A DNA stretch of 64,000 nt from Hortaea werneckii (GCA_037044905.1 JBAOKB010000147.1:496001-560000), one strand, 5' to 3'; counted from the first letter of the stretch, positions 43,468 through 55,372 are shown. The notes: generated by a model not told the origin, from the sequence alone. Numbers and translations are program-made.

Positions 43468-45016
43468 GCTTGGAAAGGCTTATGTACAGACCAAGCTGTA
43501 CGGAAACTAGAAAAGGCTCTCGAAAGGTTGAGCAAGTGTCGCCAGCGAGAAGGAGGAGAGCCTCAAGGAAGTACTAGAAGATGAACGAAAGTGATGATAG
43601 CAACTCTCCAGATCGATCCGGCTTGGAGGGCCTTTTGTTCTTAACATACCGCTCAAGACCCTGCCGACAGAGGATTTGCCTCCTCGTTACAAAACTCCAC
43701 TAGGCAGAGCGTATTCCAAACAGCCATGGTGGCAAGCCGCATGGCTGGCGCAATGGCGTTTCGCCCTCTGTGGTTGGCGGATCATGCAAAGGGTCTACTG
43801 CCATGTGCAGCCGAAAGTCTGAATGTCACTAGAGGAAAGCCTGACAAGAAACGCGAAACCGGGAGGACAGACCAACGGGCACTGATCTCCACTCGCGTAT
43901 ACTCACCATTGGGGATGCAGCCAAGATTGATGGACTCCACATGCCCTCGGACACCATCTCGCAGTGCATTCGGTAGGCGTCTCAAATAGGTAATTGGTCG
44001 GTCCTATTGGTATCGGAATTTTGGATGAATGATGGAGTCCTTCCGGTGAGTGTAGATAGACACTGCGATTCTTGCAGCCCGCTTCTCAAGCATGTTCACG
44101 GAGGGAGAATCTTGGCTATTGGTAGCGAGAGCCATGGCGATTGCCACAGCATTCTCACGGTCCAGGTGCTAGCAATGATGCGGCATGAGGTATGGTTGGA
44201 CTGTAGCAGAACTCAACGTCTGGCTGTATCAGAGAGTCAGTGTCCACTAGCGGTCCAAGTGCACTTCTCCGGCTTGCCGGCCTCACCCGAACCCGCCGGG
44301 CTGGGTGGGCCACTTGAAACGGAAGGAGGAATGGATTTGTCGTATCGCCTATTACAGCGCAAAGCTAGAATTAAACTTTGGCAATACCGAGCCAGGGCAA
44401 ACCTGAAGATCCATCGTAGTGGTCAAGACTCAGGGGGGTTCCTCGATGTGACTAAAGATAGATGGATCGAGCGGGTGGTGCGGGCTGAAGAGCTGTACAT
44501 ACAGCGCATCTCCTACTGTAGCGGGGTAAATTTGATACAGCACCTTCAGCCGCCTTGACGAGATACGATCTTTTCGCCTCCAAGGGCCATGGCACGCACG
44601 AACCCCTGTCCTGCAGATGACCTGAAATGTTGTATCAATGCGCGTGTCCTTGTAGACATGCTGAATGCGGCTAAATTCAGCCATTCGCGGCGTCGTCTCC
44701 AAGAGGCAGACTCCATCAACTACCTGTCATGTACACTCCGCAAGGAACTTACCTCAGTGCTCGCGCGGAATAGATGTGGAGTCCCACCGATCGTTTGGTG
44801 ATTGTAGCGCTCAGGGACAGCAGTCTGAAAGCGTGGAGAGGTACCTAGGTAATCAGTTGGACCAACGTGGTGTCAAACCGCTGCTATAGTCGAGGCGCTA
44901 AGTTGACCGCGGATATGGTACGTCATGAGTGATGCACCAAACATCATCTGAGAACGTCTTTTGATGAATTGCATATATACACTCCAGTCTGTAGGCTCAC
45001 CGGATAAGGTAAGGAC
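43468..45016. other. Intergenic region upstream of laccase and 2H genes
   Basis: About 1.5 kb between divergent genes. A plus-strand frame (44007-44558) has unconvincing composition and no domain. Nothing else supported. Confidence 0.4.
44974..44979 (+). promoter_or_regulatory. TATA-box candidate for the 2H gene
   Basis: A TATATA 38 bp upstream of ATG 45017 on the same strand, plausible for a short-leader fungal promoter. No start-site evidence. Confidence 0.3.
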
Positions 45017-45843
45017 ATGTTCAAATCGTTACGTTCCGCAGCAGTCCCTTCATCAGCATCATCATTCGTAAGAAAAATGGCAGGCAATGCCTCAGCACCC
45101 ATCAGCTACTCAGCAGCACTCTCTGGCTCGAGCAGCAGCCAGTCTTCTACACCGCAATCAGTACCATCTAGAGCCCCTCCTCAGCAACCACAACAACCAC
45201 AAAATCCGCCCCAGCAACGCCATCCGCATGGAACCCCTCAAAGCGCTCCCCCTCGCCTTCCCACAGACCTCAAATCCAAACCGAAGACGAACCCGTCTAC
45301 GTCCTCACCCTCCTAACCGACAAGCCCCACCACGACCGCATGACCGCCCTCCGCAAGCAATACTTCCCCAAACACCTCAACAAGCTCGAAGCGCACCTGA
45401 CGCTCTTCCACGCCCTCCCAGGCAGCAAACTCGACAGCACCGTCATCCCCACCATCCTCTCCGTCGCGCGGCATACATCACCTTTCAAGCTCCGCGCGAA
45501 CAAAGTCATGCGCATGAAACGCGGCTTGGGAATCGCTCTAGCCAAAACCCAGGGCGCGGACCAGACCAAGGAAGTCCATGCTCAGCTTCGCGATGCATGG
45601 TTGCAGGACGGTCAGCATTGGCTTAGCGAGCAGGATCGAGGCGGGCTGGGTCATGTGCATTATACTATCATGAACAAGGTCGACGATGTGGAGGATGTGG
45701 ATAGAGCGCAGGATGAAGTGGAGAAGTCTTTTAAAGGTGATGTCGGAGTCGCGGAGGGGTTGGTTTTGTTTAGGTATGATCGTGGGTTCTGGAGATGGGA
45801 GAGGAAGTTTGAGTTTGGTGGTGAGGCCCCTGGTAGTGCTTAG
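45017..45843 (+). CDS. 2H phosphoesterase (2'-5' RNA ligase-like)
   Basis: Two exons: 45017-45067 and 45172-45843, for 240 aa. The 104-nt intron has a strong GTAAGA donor, and its CTAG acceptor makes the join in phase. Without it the domain frame has no start. The first 17 residues (MFKSLRSAAVPSSASSF) are basic and amphipathic, so mitochondrial import is possible. A Thr/Ser/Pro-rich linker follows. The 2H domain has its two catalytic H-x-T motifs at 92-94 (HLT) and 180-182 (HYT, within GHVHYTIMNKV). 2H enzymes open or form 2'-5' or 2',3'-cyclic phosphodiester bonds in RNA; the substrate of fungal members is unknown. The domain is confident; the N-terminal exon is inferred from splice signals. 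Confidence 0.82.
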
Positions 45844-46218
45844 GCACAGCTGAATCTCTAATGGCAGCAGAGATATGCGACGCTCTTTTCGCTCTGTGGC
45901 ATAATATCACGCTTCTTCGCGTCCGCGCTCGCACGTAATACGAACTTGTGGCGCTCTCAGTCACATTGTGCAGCCGTAAGAAGCGATTTTGCGCTGATAG
46001 AAAAAACTCGCTAAGAGAGACATATCAACCATGTGGCGACCTTTTGTCTTCTGGTGTATTGTGCACACTTTGCAGTCCATGCATGCGACGGAAAGCTGAG
46101 CTTTGTCCCTGGCAATCCAGCAAACCACAATGCACATTTTAAAAGATCTTGCGCAGGTAGCGGTAACTTGCACTCGCCAGTACACGACACCACTTAGGCT
46201 TGGCTGGACGACTTTAAG

Positions 46219-48461
46219 ATGGAGCAATATGCCTTATGGGCATCCCTCACTGAACAGCAGCGACAGTTGCTCCGCAATGCTGGAGCCCTTGAAGGCTCGC
46301 CCCTGGTAGACAAGATGTCTCGGGAGGATTTGGTGAGAATGTTTGTCAAAATGGTAAGTATTTCCTGATTCTGCTCATGTGTCACGATTGCTGATGACCT
46401 GGCAGAGTTCTCTCGTCGACGAGTTGATAGACACGCAGCCAGACACCGGTCAACAAAGCTTTTACAGCATGCCTAAAGCCTATCCACCTTCGACTACCCC
46501 AGCTGCAGAGCTAAGCCCCATGGCCCTTTCAGATTTACGCCTGGAGACACGCCATGCTGGTCAAGTGCTTATTGTTCGTACGATCGGCCATCCGAAAAGC
46601 AATGGGGGTATGGAGAGCACCGTCAAGGACCAATTTGGTTCAGTCGCTCAGCTTGCAATTTACAACACTGACCGCCTTCTCAAAGCCGATGAGCTTCTAC
46701 ATATCGATGCCGTCTTCGCGTTGAAAGAGCCCTACTTCGAAGTCACAATGGGCAGTGCTTGCCTACGTGTTGACCATCCGTCTGATCTTGTGAGAATTTA
46801 TTCTGTAAACACCATGATGCCAGCAGACCTACAGCCCATGCCTGCAGACCTTGACAAGACTCATGAGGATTGCAAGAGAGAAGGCAACTCAGCCTTTGTC
46901 GCGAAACGCTATCTTGCTGCAGAGCAAGCTTACAGCCAGGGCTTAATGAAGTGTTCTGAGCACGATGACAAGATGCGGTGTGATCTTTATCGAAACCGTG
47001 CGCTCGCCAATCTCCTTCTGAAACGATACGACCGTGCTTTGAAAGACGCAAAGCACTCGATCGCCTGTCAGGATGAGCAGCTGTACCAGTCGAATGTTGA
47101 CTCACGCAATGCATCTGATGCCAAGGCATGGTATCGAGCGGGACAAGCAGCATATGGGCTTTGTATTTGGACGGATGCGAAGAAGTATTTCGAACTGGCT
47201 CGTGCACTTTCCGGGAAAGCAGAATGTGAGGATGCGGAACGCCAGCTTGAGCGCACTGCTGCTCGTATTGCAGAAGTCGACGACGCAGCTTACGACTTTG
47301 AGGTCATGGATAAGTCGGCAAGCAGGTGTACAACCGCCTCGATCACGCCAGTCATATCAAGCACGTGATGAAGGGCGACGCGGGTGATCGTGGTCGTGGG
47401 CTGTTTGCGAAAAAGGATTTCAAATCTGGAGATCTCATCATATGTGAGAAAGCATTTTGCACGGCTCATTTGGACGAAGAAGGTCAAAGAACAGTCGCCT
47501 TTCACAATACCAATACTAGTTCCACTGCTAGGGGCACTCAAACATCTCTGCTCTACAATACTGTTCAGAAGCTGTTGCACAACTCAAGCGTAGCAACCTG
47601 CTTCTTCGACCTGTATGACGGCGGCTACAGTCCTCAGTGCAAGGCACAAATGGTTGATGGCGTCGCCGCTGTTGATACATTTCAGACGGAAGCCATACTC
47701 GAACACAACAGCTTCGGATTCAACAGTCGAATATCCGAAAACTTATTGGCAAATGACACCAAGAAGCACCAAGCGGCAGGAAATACGTCCACTGGTATAT
47801 GGATCACTGCATCATACATGAACCACGCTTGCGACGGAAATGCTGCGCGCGCCTTCTAGGCGACATGATGCTTTTGCATGCGACGAAGGATATTGCAAAA
47901 GGGCAAGAAATCTTGATACCCTACCTAACACCAGCCATGGACCATGCTGTCACCTCTGTGCGCTTGCAGCGACAGTGGGGTTTCACTTGCCACTGCGCCA
48001 TCTGTACGGCAGAGACGAAGGGATCGCAGGCGCAGCGGGAGAAACGCACGGCTCTGGTGAAGAAGGCTGAGGAGATGCTTTCACAGCACGAACCCGACCT
48101 GACCGGCCTTCCGACTGCCTTGCTCGTTGCCAAGTTCGAAGAGCTGTACAGCCAGTTGAAGGGGACTTACGACCACACAACTGTCACGACAGCACCGCGT
48201 GTTGCGCTCGTCCAAGTTGGTAAGTGGCTCTGCCAGAGCTGCTGGAATTATTGGGACACCGTCAAACTGGCAGGGACGGCGGTCGGCGTTCTAAGGGACG
48301 CAGGGTATGGTATCACCACCGTCGGCCAGCAGTTGCAAGTCGACTTCGCCCATTGCATGAGCGGGAACGGCGCTGTTGATGGGTCCATTTATGCCTGGAC
48401 AGCATACCTAAAGCAAGGGGGACTGGAGCTTGCAGAGCAGTTCAAGATGCTCAGCACGTAG
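46219..48461 (+). CDS. TPR plus SET domain protein, reading frame broken twice
   Basis: Exon 1 (46219-46353, MEQYALWASLTEQQ...) is spliced via GTAAGT to exon 2 at 46406. A TPR block follows: EGNSAFVAKRYLAAEQAYSQGL, YRNRALANLLLKRYDRALKDA, AWYRAGQAAYGLCIW. The SET domain then begins in another frame after about 47312-47330 (RLDHASHIKHV, GRGLFAKKDFKSGDLIICEKAF). It reaches YMNHACDGNAARAF and meets TAG at 47857-47859. The next frame continues with LLGDMMLLHATKDIAKGQEILIPYL and a CxCxxC post-SET motif (FTCHCAIC). One extra base at each point would restore continuity. These proteins resemble SMYD/Set5-type lysine methyltransferases. An in-phase potential intron (47795-47859) would bypass the second break but delete the NHxCD motif. 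Either decayed, mis-sequenced or alternatively spliced. The gene family is clear; its activity is doubtful. Confidence 0.7.
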
Positions 48462-48974
48462 TTATATTTTTCAACGTATGGTACTATGGAAGGGTTCCCG
48501 CGAGGATGATCTCTGGACCTGGAGCAGACTAACTTAGAAGCACGCATTAGAGGTGTGCTGGCGGAACGCACGGGCATCGTCGCTGCAGCTTGAAGCGTGC
48601 CTTCCGTTTTCAGTCTGTCGTATAATTTGGGGACGAGCGTTCAAGATGCGATAAAGTCATTGATTGAGATGCCTGGACCGATACTTACACGACATTGCAT
48701 CAAGAGACGAAATACACTCAAACAAAAAGCTTCCTACTCCGTCACATGCCGCAAGCCACTGATAGTTGAGTTGACCTACTTGACACACCCGTTGCCCCGC
48801 AAATTGCGACGTATTTTCGTGGCGTGACCTCAACACACACCGGCTGCAAGATCACGCACAGTCAGCAGGCCGTGTGCTGACATTATACAACCCCTCTCCA
48901 AACACTCAATTTCATTTCTTGTCAGTCTCAAATGAACATTGGTGGAGGTCACCTTTTGTAACATCAAAGAATGA
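48462..48974. other. Short intergenic region
   Basis: About 510 bp between the SET locus and the flavoprotein gene; presumed promoter. No other feature seen. Confidence 0.45.
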
Positions 48975-50546
48975 ATGCATCGCCTCTCCACCGTCATTCG
49001 CAAGACAAGACACCATTTGCACCCTCTAACCCGAAGAACAATGAGTTCATTACCGAGGAAGTTCGACTGTATAGTCATCGGATCGGGACAAGCAGGCACT
49101 CCACTTGCTACAGCCCTCGCTGAAAGCGGACGACGAACGGCATTAATCGAACGAAACCATATCGGTGGCTGCTGTGTGAATGAAGGATGCACGCCAACCA
49201 AGACTATGATCGCAAGCGGGCGGATAGCCCATCTGGCAGCTCGAGCTCAGGACTTTGGGGTCTGGCAGACTTCCTCAATGCCGGTTTACGCTGCACTACG
49301 GAGCCCCGTGAGCGAGAATCCCCCGTCGGTGGCAGGTGCGGAGGCTATTGTGCCCAAGGTGGACATGTTGAAGGTTAGGGAAAGGAAGACAGATATTGTC
49401 AATAGCTTCAGAGCTGGTAGTCAAGCTCGATTGGCGGACGTAGAGGGGCTCGAGGTGATTTTTGGAGCAGCTCACTTCAGCAGTCCGAATGTTATCGAGG
49501 TGACAGTCGCTGGATCGGAGGGTTTGGAGCTGGAAGCAGGGACTTTCTTCATCAATACAGGGGAGCGTCCTAAGATGCCCGAATTGCAGGGACTGGATTC
49601 GGTGCTCCAAAGTAAGCACAAGACGAAGATTCTTGACTCGAACAGCATCCAAGAGCTAGAGGACGTCCCCGAAAAGCTGATCGTGTTGGGAGGTGGCTAT
49701 ATTGGTCTTGAATTCGGTCAGCTCTTCCAGAGACTAGGAAGCAAAGTCACGATCGTGCAGCGTGGAGTTCAGCTGCTACCAAGAGAAGACGCAGAAGTGT
49801 CTGCAGCAGTCAAGAAGATTGTTGAAAGCGAAGGTGTGGAAGTGCTTCTCAACGCTCAAGCCTCCGGCATCAAGACATCAGACGGCGCTACCTTCCCTAT
49901 CACCCTAGACTGCAACGTCCAAGACACAGCAATCTCCCTCGAAGGCTCACACATTCTCCTAGCGACCGGACGTCAGCCTAACACCGACACGCTCCATCTC
50001 GACAAAGCCGGAGTCGTCACCGACTCGAAAGGCCACATCCAAGTCAACACCACCCTGCAGACGTCCATCCCGCACATCTACGCCCTAGGTGATTGCCACG
50101 GCGGACCAGCCTTCACGCACATCTCCTACGACGACTTCCGCATCATCCGAGACCACTTCATCAACAACAATACCGCAAGCCGGACCACTGAGAACCGCCT
50201 GGTCCCCTATACCGTCTACACCGATCCGCAACTGGGACACATAGGCCTCCACGAGTCCGAAGCCCGGAAGCAATTCCTATCGAAGAAAATCCAAACCGCT
50301 GTGATGCCGATGAAGTACGTCGCGCGTGCGTTAGAGACGGATGAGACGAGAGGGCTTATGAAAGCAGTGGTAGACGGCGAAAGCGGCGAGATTCTTGGGT
50401 TTACGTGTCTTGGGGTCGAAGGGGGTGAGATTATGAGTCTTGTGCAGGTGGCGATGATGGGGAAGTTAACTTATAGGGACTTACAGGAAGCGGTTTTTGC
50501 TCATCCGACATTGGCGGAGAGTTTGAATAATCTGTGGGGGTCTTGA
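48975..50546 (+). CDS. Class I pyridine nucleotide-disulphide oxidoreductase (mercuric-reductase-like)
   Basis: A single-exon gene for 523 aa. The first 23 residues are basic and Ser/Thr-rich (MHRLSTVIRKTRHHLHPLTRRT), suggesting mitochondrial import; Met23 is an alternative start. FAD binding is marked by DCIVIGSGQAG (31-41). The redox-active disulphide is C67/C72 in GGCCVNEGCTPTK. NAD(P)H binding shows as LGGGYIGLEFG (around 238-248), and a second FAD motif as YALGDC. The catalytic His-Glu pair lies in AHPTLAE (H510, E515). The overall sequence is nearest to MerA-type proteins. It lacks the N-terminal metal-binding NmerA domain and the C-terminal vicinal cysteines needed to take up Hg(II). 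The natural disulphide substrate is therefore unknown. The frame is undamaged, unlike its neighbours. Confidence 0.9.
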   Translation: MHRLSTVIRKTRHHLHPLTRRTMSSLPRKFDCIVIGSGQAGTPLATALAESGRRTALIERNHIGGCCVNEGCTPTKTMIASGRIAHLAARAQDFGVWQTSSMPVYAALRSPVSENPPSVAGAEAIVPKVDMLKVRERKTDIVNSFRAGSQARLADVEGLEVIFGAAHFSSPNVIEVTVAGSEGLELEAGTFFINTGERPKMPELQGLDSVLQSKHKTKILDSNSIQELEDVPEKLIVLGGGYIGLEFGQLFQRLGSKVTIVQRGVQLLPREDAEVSAAVKKIVESEGVEVLLNAQASGIKTSDGATFPITLDCNVQDTAISLEGSHILLATGRQPNTDTLHLDKAGVVTDSKGHIQVNTTLQTSIPHIYALGDCHGGPAFTHISYDDFRIIRDHFINNNTASRTTENRLVPYTVYTDPQLGHIGLHESEARKQFLSKKIQTAVMPMKYVARALETDETRGLMKAVVDGESGEILGFTCLGVEGGEIMSLVQVAMMGKLTYRDLQEAVFAHPTLAESLNNLWGS

Positions 50547-50897
50547 AATGATGCTGTTTCGGGGTGTGGGCTGTGGGAAGGGATGGCTGTTGAGGAGCTT
50601 GAGAGGGCCTAAGCATGACGGATTGCTCTGCTGCCTTTCTATCCTTTTCCTTCTTTTGCGCCCTCCTGTTAAGAAGATATTGATGGAATTCGTTTTGTCA
50701 ATGCATTGCACTTGAAAAAAATCTGCCCATTTCATCTATTATCTAGACTTACGAACGGAATGACAATATCTACCGGCCATGGGTCACACAACCCATACCT
50801 CCCATCAAACCCAAGCATTGCGAACACTTCCACGAACTACTACGAGATACCAACCTCATTGATTTCCCATCTTCACACCCAATGGAGAACCCTCCCG

Positions 50898-52480
50898 TTA
50901 CACCATCTTGCCACCCCTCCTAGTACAGCTAGCCGAAGCCGCAGCGGGTGCAGTCCGCACCGTAATCGTAAAAGTAGGATGCAGCGTCTTCGTACTAACA
51001 GTCTTTGTGGTGAACGTGTATCTGGTTTTGGTCTTCGTCGGAGTAGGCTGGAAACAGAAGGAAAGGGAAAAGTCATTAGTAAATGAAAAGCAGAGGTTAG
51101 GGATTTGTATGAGAAGCTTACCGCGGTGACGGTTATTTGGGATAGAGTTGTTTTGCCGCTCAAGAGCGTGGTAGTCGTTCGTAGTGTCGATGTCGTAGTA
51201 GCTTCGGAGGTGATTATCATTTTTGTTGCCGGAGCAGTCGAGATGGAAGTCGTGGTGCTGAATTTGGAGGTCTGGTGTGGAGGAGGGAAGAAAGGATTTG
51301 GTCAGCTTTGATTTTCTTTGTGCAATCATTCAATTCCTGGACTTCTCGGGATCACTTACATCGCTCTCTGTGATTGTCGTAGTAGCTACATCCAGTCCCC
51401 TCTTCTCTAGCTGTCCGTTCTCCTCAAGCCAGGCGCGGCGTTCGGCAACAAAGGCTTGTTTTTCTAGTAGTCTGCCTTCAGCATCTAATGCAGCACGCCG
51501 CATGCGTGGTCTAGGCGTCGGGTCTGGAATGGTGGTGATCTGCAGAGCAGCCGCCGTGACCAGAGTCGGGGTGACTGTGGCCTTCCTGTCTTTTTGAGTA
51601 GCTCTGTGCGGCAGACTGCAGGTTTTGGTGATGGTTTTGGTCTTGACGACGGGGACCGCAGTATAAGCTGTTTTCCGGATGGTACCAATTGTTTTTGTCT
51701 TTGTAGTGGTCACACGCTTTGGTGTGATTGTTGTAGTGGGTTTGAAGGTGTATTTAGGACTTGTCATGGTCGACGTGAGTGTCAGCCGATCCGTCGTCGT
51801 CGTGATCGATGTGCTGGTTTCCACAGGTGTAATTACTGATGTGTATCAGCAAAAGCAAGTCTCCATAGCTACGAAAGATCTTACCACTCGGAACAGTCAC
51901 CGTAGGAGTGTACACTTCTGTGCTGGGCTCGGCGAATGTCAATTCAAAGTCGCGCTGGATGGCAATCGGACAGCCTTTTTCGCCATTATTGGAAATGATC
52001 ACCACCGTCCTGAAACGTTTTTTGGTCAATATCAGAGGACACGACTGTTGACCGGCCGGTTCTCCTCTTACCAGTCTCCACTCCACATCTGCTGCTTCTC
52101 TAGAGGACATGTCGATGTCTCGGTTGTATCATCTGGAAAGAGGTCCGTGTCCGTGCACAGGTATTGGTCGCCATTAGGATCGACCAGGAGGTTGTTTGCA
52201 AAAGCATCTGCCTGACAACCTTCAAACTCACTAGAAAAGGAGAAATCGTCGGGTGAACTGATATTCTGGAAGTATGAGCCGCCATCATGGACTGGGAAAA
52301 GGTCAGAATAGGGCATGATAGATGCGGTTTCATATTGATAAACTGACAGTCCACGGCGAATCCCATGCATGGGTTGACGTATCCATCTGCGAAGCATTCT
52401 TCTGCAGTATTCTGTGCAACAGCCCTGGCAGCTACCAGCGTCAAGCCCACGAAGCATGCACTGATCGACAGCATGGTCAT
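50898..52480 (-). CDS. Secreted Thr-rich protein, paralogue B
   Basis: Six exons: 52480-52348, 52291-52072, 52009-51885, 51835-51360, 51271-51122 and 51047-50898, for 417 aa. All joins keep phase; the first donor is the unusual GTCAGT. The domain order equals paralogue A at 38342-39702. Signal peptide (to ...ARAVA), VDFHDGGSYFQN, EFEGCQ, GDQYLC, CPLEKQQMWSGDWTVVIISNNG, then CPIAIQRDF. After that come a Thr-rich region, a charged helical segment (AFVAERRAWLEENGQ) ending LEKR, and a second Thr-rich tail with a final cysteine. Length differs by only three residues from paralogue A, yet A has three exons. Probably an O-glycosylated wall or extracellular protein of unknown role. Confidence 0.8.
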
Positions 52481-55372
52481 CGAACGAGAGGCGAGGTACA
52501 AGAAGATTCAATGTGCAAGAGTTCGCCGAAATCGCAATTTGGAATATATAGAAATGAAATCCACGAGCAACGTGCAAGAGAATTTGCAAAAGACTTTTGT
52601 AGATGACTTGACCTGCTGGCGGGCTATGCCTTAATACAGACCCGTCTGTGAAGCTCATCATTGCTAGGTCTTGCACAAGCGAATGATACGCAACTAAGCG
52701 ATACGAGACGTAGGGCTCTTCGGCGAAGAAGAGGGAAAGACAGTCAGTCAAGGCGCGGGAGGACCCGCGAGCGTATGGATAGGGTAGCCAAGGATGCTGA
52801 AAAGCCATATGTGGTTGGAATCGCTGTCATCATGGCTCGGACATGGTATGTATTGGCCGAAGACGTGCGAGGGAGCCATGGAATGCCCAGGCAAGATTGC
52901 TGACCTAGTCGGAATCACAAGCCATAGCCCTATGATGCAGGCGAGCTCTGGGGCGTACCCGTAGCCTTGAGGCGTCGACTCCCATGTGGCAGCTATTGTT
53001 AGATATACAGGCATTGTCGTGCTGCAGCTTCCTTCCTGACTTTGTCATGGTGCCTTCGCTTTCGCAGCTTAGTGTCTTGATGTTCCAGTAAGGCCTCAAC
53101 CTTCCAGGCGCCAGCACACGTCAGTCCAAACGCTATCGCGCTACCAATCTACTTAATTCTCCAGCATGGCTGATACAGCGAGGAGTCCGCCTTGTAAGGC
53201 AAAGGGAAGTTCTTGGAACTCTTTCTTCTGTGAGGTAGTACGGGATGGGAATTCGCGAGCCCGAGGGGCTGACCTCGCCTAATAAGACCACATGGGTTTC
53301 GTGCAGCCAATAATCCGTGATCCGTTAAAAATAAGCAGCCGTGCATCGTTGGCGTGAGTCCGGGTGCCCTGACATGGCTATCGGAAAAGGAAGTCGTCTC
53401 TCAGCCCCCCGTCGGGATAATATTTTCAGCCTCATGCCTGTAAGACGTTGCCCCATGCGGGATCCTATCATATATGCGAGGTTTTCCCTGGGGCTCTGGA
53501 GAATGGTTCAGACAATTTCTTTGAATATTCAAAGCCACCGGCACGAAGCGCCACCATTTCTCTCCCATGTCCCATATCGTACGGATACGGTACCTATGTA
53601 AGCAACAGCGGCATCAGCACTACATGATGCTTTCAAGCCAGGAACAGGAAGAGGCAAAAAGCAGCCTGGCTTCGTGTCTACATGCAGTTACGAAGCGAGA
53701 CTTATTTTTCTTCACGATTGCGAAGATGCGGGCGATACAAGACTATTGTATGCACCAGCGCGCATATGCATGCAAGCATGTATGTATGCAGGCATCCGGA
53801 CATTGGCAGCTTGCTTCCGTGTAGTGTAACCTTGATGATGCGCGAGAAGACAGAGAGAGGGCGGAGGGATCAACCGAGATGATATCGGTATAGGTGAATG
53901 TTTCGGGAATTTTGTACTAGCGGGAAACGAATTCATGAAGGCGAGGAAGACTTCTGGCATCACATTGTGTGCAGTTGTTATGGCATTGCGGTTAGCATTC
54001 GGCGGGTGTTTTAGCAGCCTTTCTCACTTTATGTTTCATCATACATGTGTACTGCATATTTCGTGCCCGTCGCTAGGACAGTTTCGCATGCGCATTTGAT
54101 GCACTTCACTTTAAATTAACAGCACTATTGTTCACCAAGACAACCCACTTTAACAATAGTTATGCTCCGGGCGTCCGATGGGCTAAGATGGATACCAAGT
54201 CCTTCTTTCTTGATCGTAGAAAAGATGAGATTTTCATTTCTGCGACATCGCCATACAGTTTCCAACCGTCTACCGGATGGGAAGAATCTGTGGTACATGT
54301 ACAATTCTAATGTACATCGCCCCCCTAACATTTAGGAGACGGGGGATCAAAAATGCCCAAAGTTGCACATGTCAAGCCCCGTTGGGCCCCCTTATAGCAG
54401 TCCAAATGTCTCAGAACGCCCGCAAATGCTGCTACCCTGTCGGGTCGAGATGTTGACTCCGAAACGCCATTAGCCGTGGATATGTCCCTCTCAACCAATC
54501 TATCAGTACACAATCCCCAGCTCGCTAACCATGATGTGTCCCTTCTACTTCTCTTATGTGGCCCAACGATCTGCGGATAGAAGCGCGAAAGGTGGTAGTT
54601 GATATTGCTCTTTTTCGTCTCTTGAGGTTTCTAGTATCGCAAGCCTTGTCAGCAACCGAGCTCTTGCTTTATAAGGCGAAAAAGGGGAGCACAATGGGAT
54701 AGAGTTGATGGCTTAGACATACCCGTGCATCCATACATGCTCGTAATTGCTGCTCTAGCATGGCACAACCCTGTGCACTGTATCCTTGGGAAGCCCAGCA
54801 GCCTGTGGCGCAAGCGTTAGTATATGCCCGCAGATCTCTAAGCCCATCAACCGCTTGTATCCTCCCGCCTGGCCTAACTCTCCGCGCACACATCAGTTGA
54901 CCGTACCTAATACACTGCTCATCACGCCAATACACGGGTTCGCATCTGCTCTGTCGGGCTTCCGTACTCGCAGCTTCGGTAGTGGGGGAAGTTTTGGGGC
55001 TCCGGCCGAGCGCGCAAGCGCTTGAGCATTGTTCTTGCCTGCGACCATCTTGCTGCGAGCTGTGACTGTCCAGCCTATGTGCAGCTCTCGTGGAGAAGAA
55101 GGTAGAGAGCGATGTGCGGAGATGGGAGAAGATCCTCGTTCAAGCCGGACCCGATCACCTGCCAGCGTACCTCTAGCGCGAACCCATGGATTTCCCGGCC
55201 TCCGTGCGGAATTGGAACCGCCCCCGGATTTCATGCAAGTCTCACAAGTGTTTTGGTAAACAATGCATGTGGGCACAACCTCCGTCGCCGCGCTGGATTG
55301 ACTGCTCTCTTACACCCAAAGGGCGCATTTGGGCAATATCTATACTAATCTTGGCAGCTGCACGTCGCGAAA
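52481..55372. other. Long intergenic region without recognised genes
   Basis: About 2.9 kb. Only short frames on both strands with no domain. A run of alternating ATGCATGC-like words lies near 53750-53800. A splice-acceptor-like CTTGGCAG just before 55373 could belong to a 5' UTR intron of the next locus. I found no tRNA, transposon or terminal repeat by eye. Confidence 0.4.

Noticed and set aside
44007..44558. 183-codon plus-strand frame between the laccase and 2H genes
   Set aside because: No domain, unusual composition, no splice-linked partner; overlapping frames are equally long.
45087..45626. 179-codon His/Pro/Arg-rich frame
   Set aside because: Overlaps the 2H domain frame, which has both catalytic HxT motifs and a working splice model.
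53600..53820. Clustered ATGCATGC/GCATGTATG words as a mobile-element end
   Set aside because: Short alternating words only; no terminal inverted repeat, target duplication or transposase.
52481..55372. Search by eye for tRNA or 5S genes in the longest gap
   Set aside because: No B-box (GGTTCGANNCC) with a matching acceptor stem was found.
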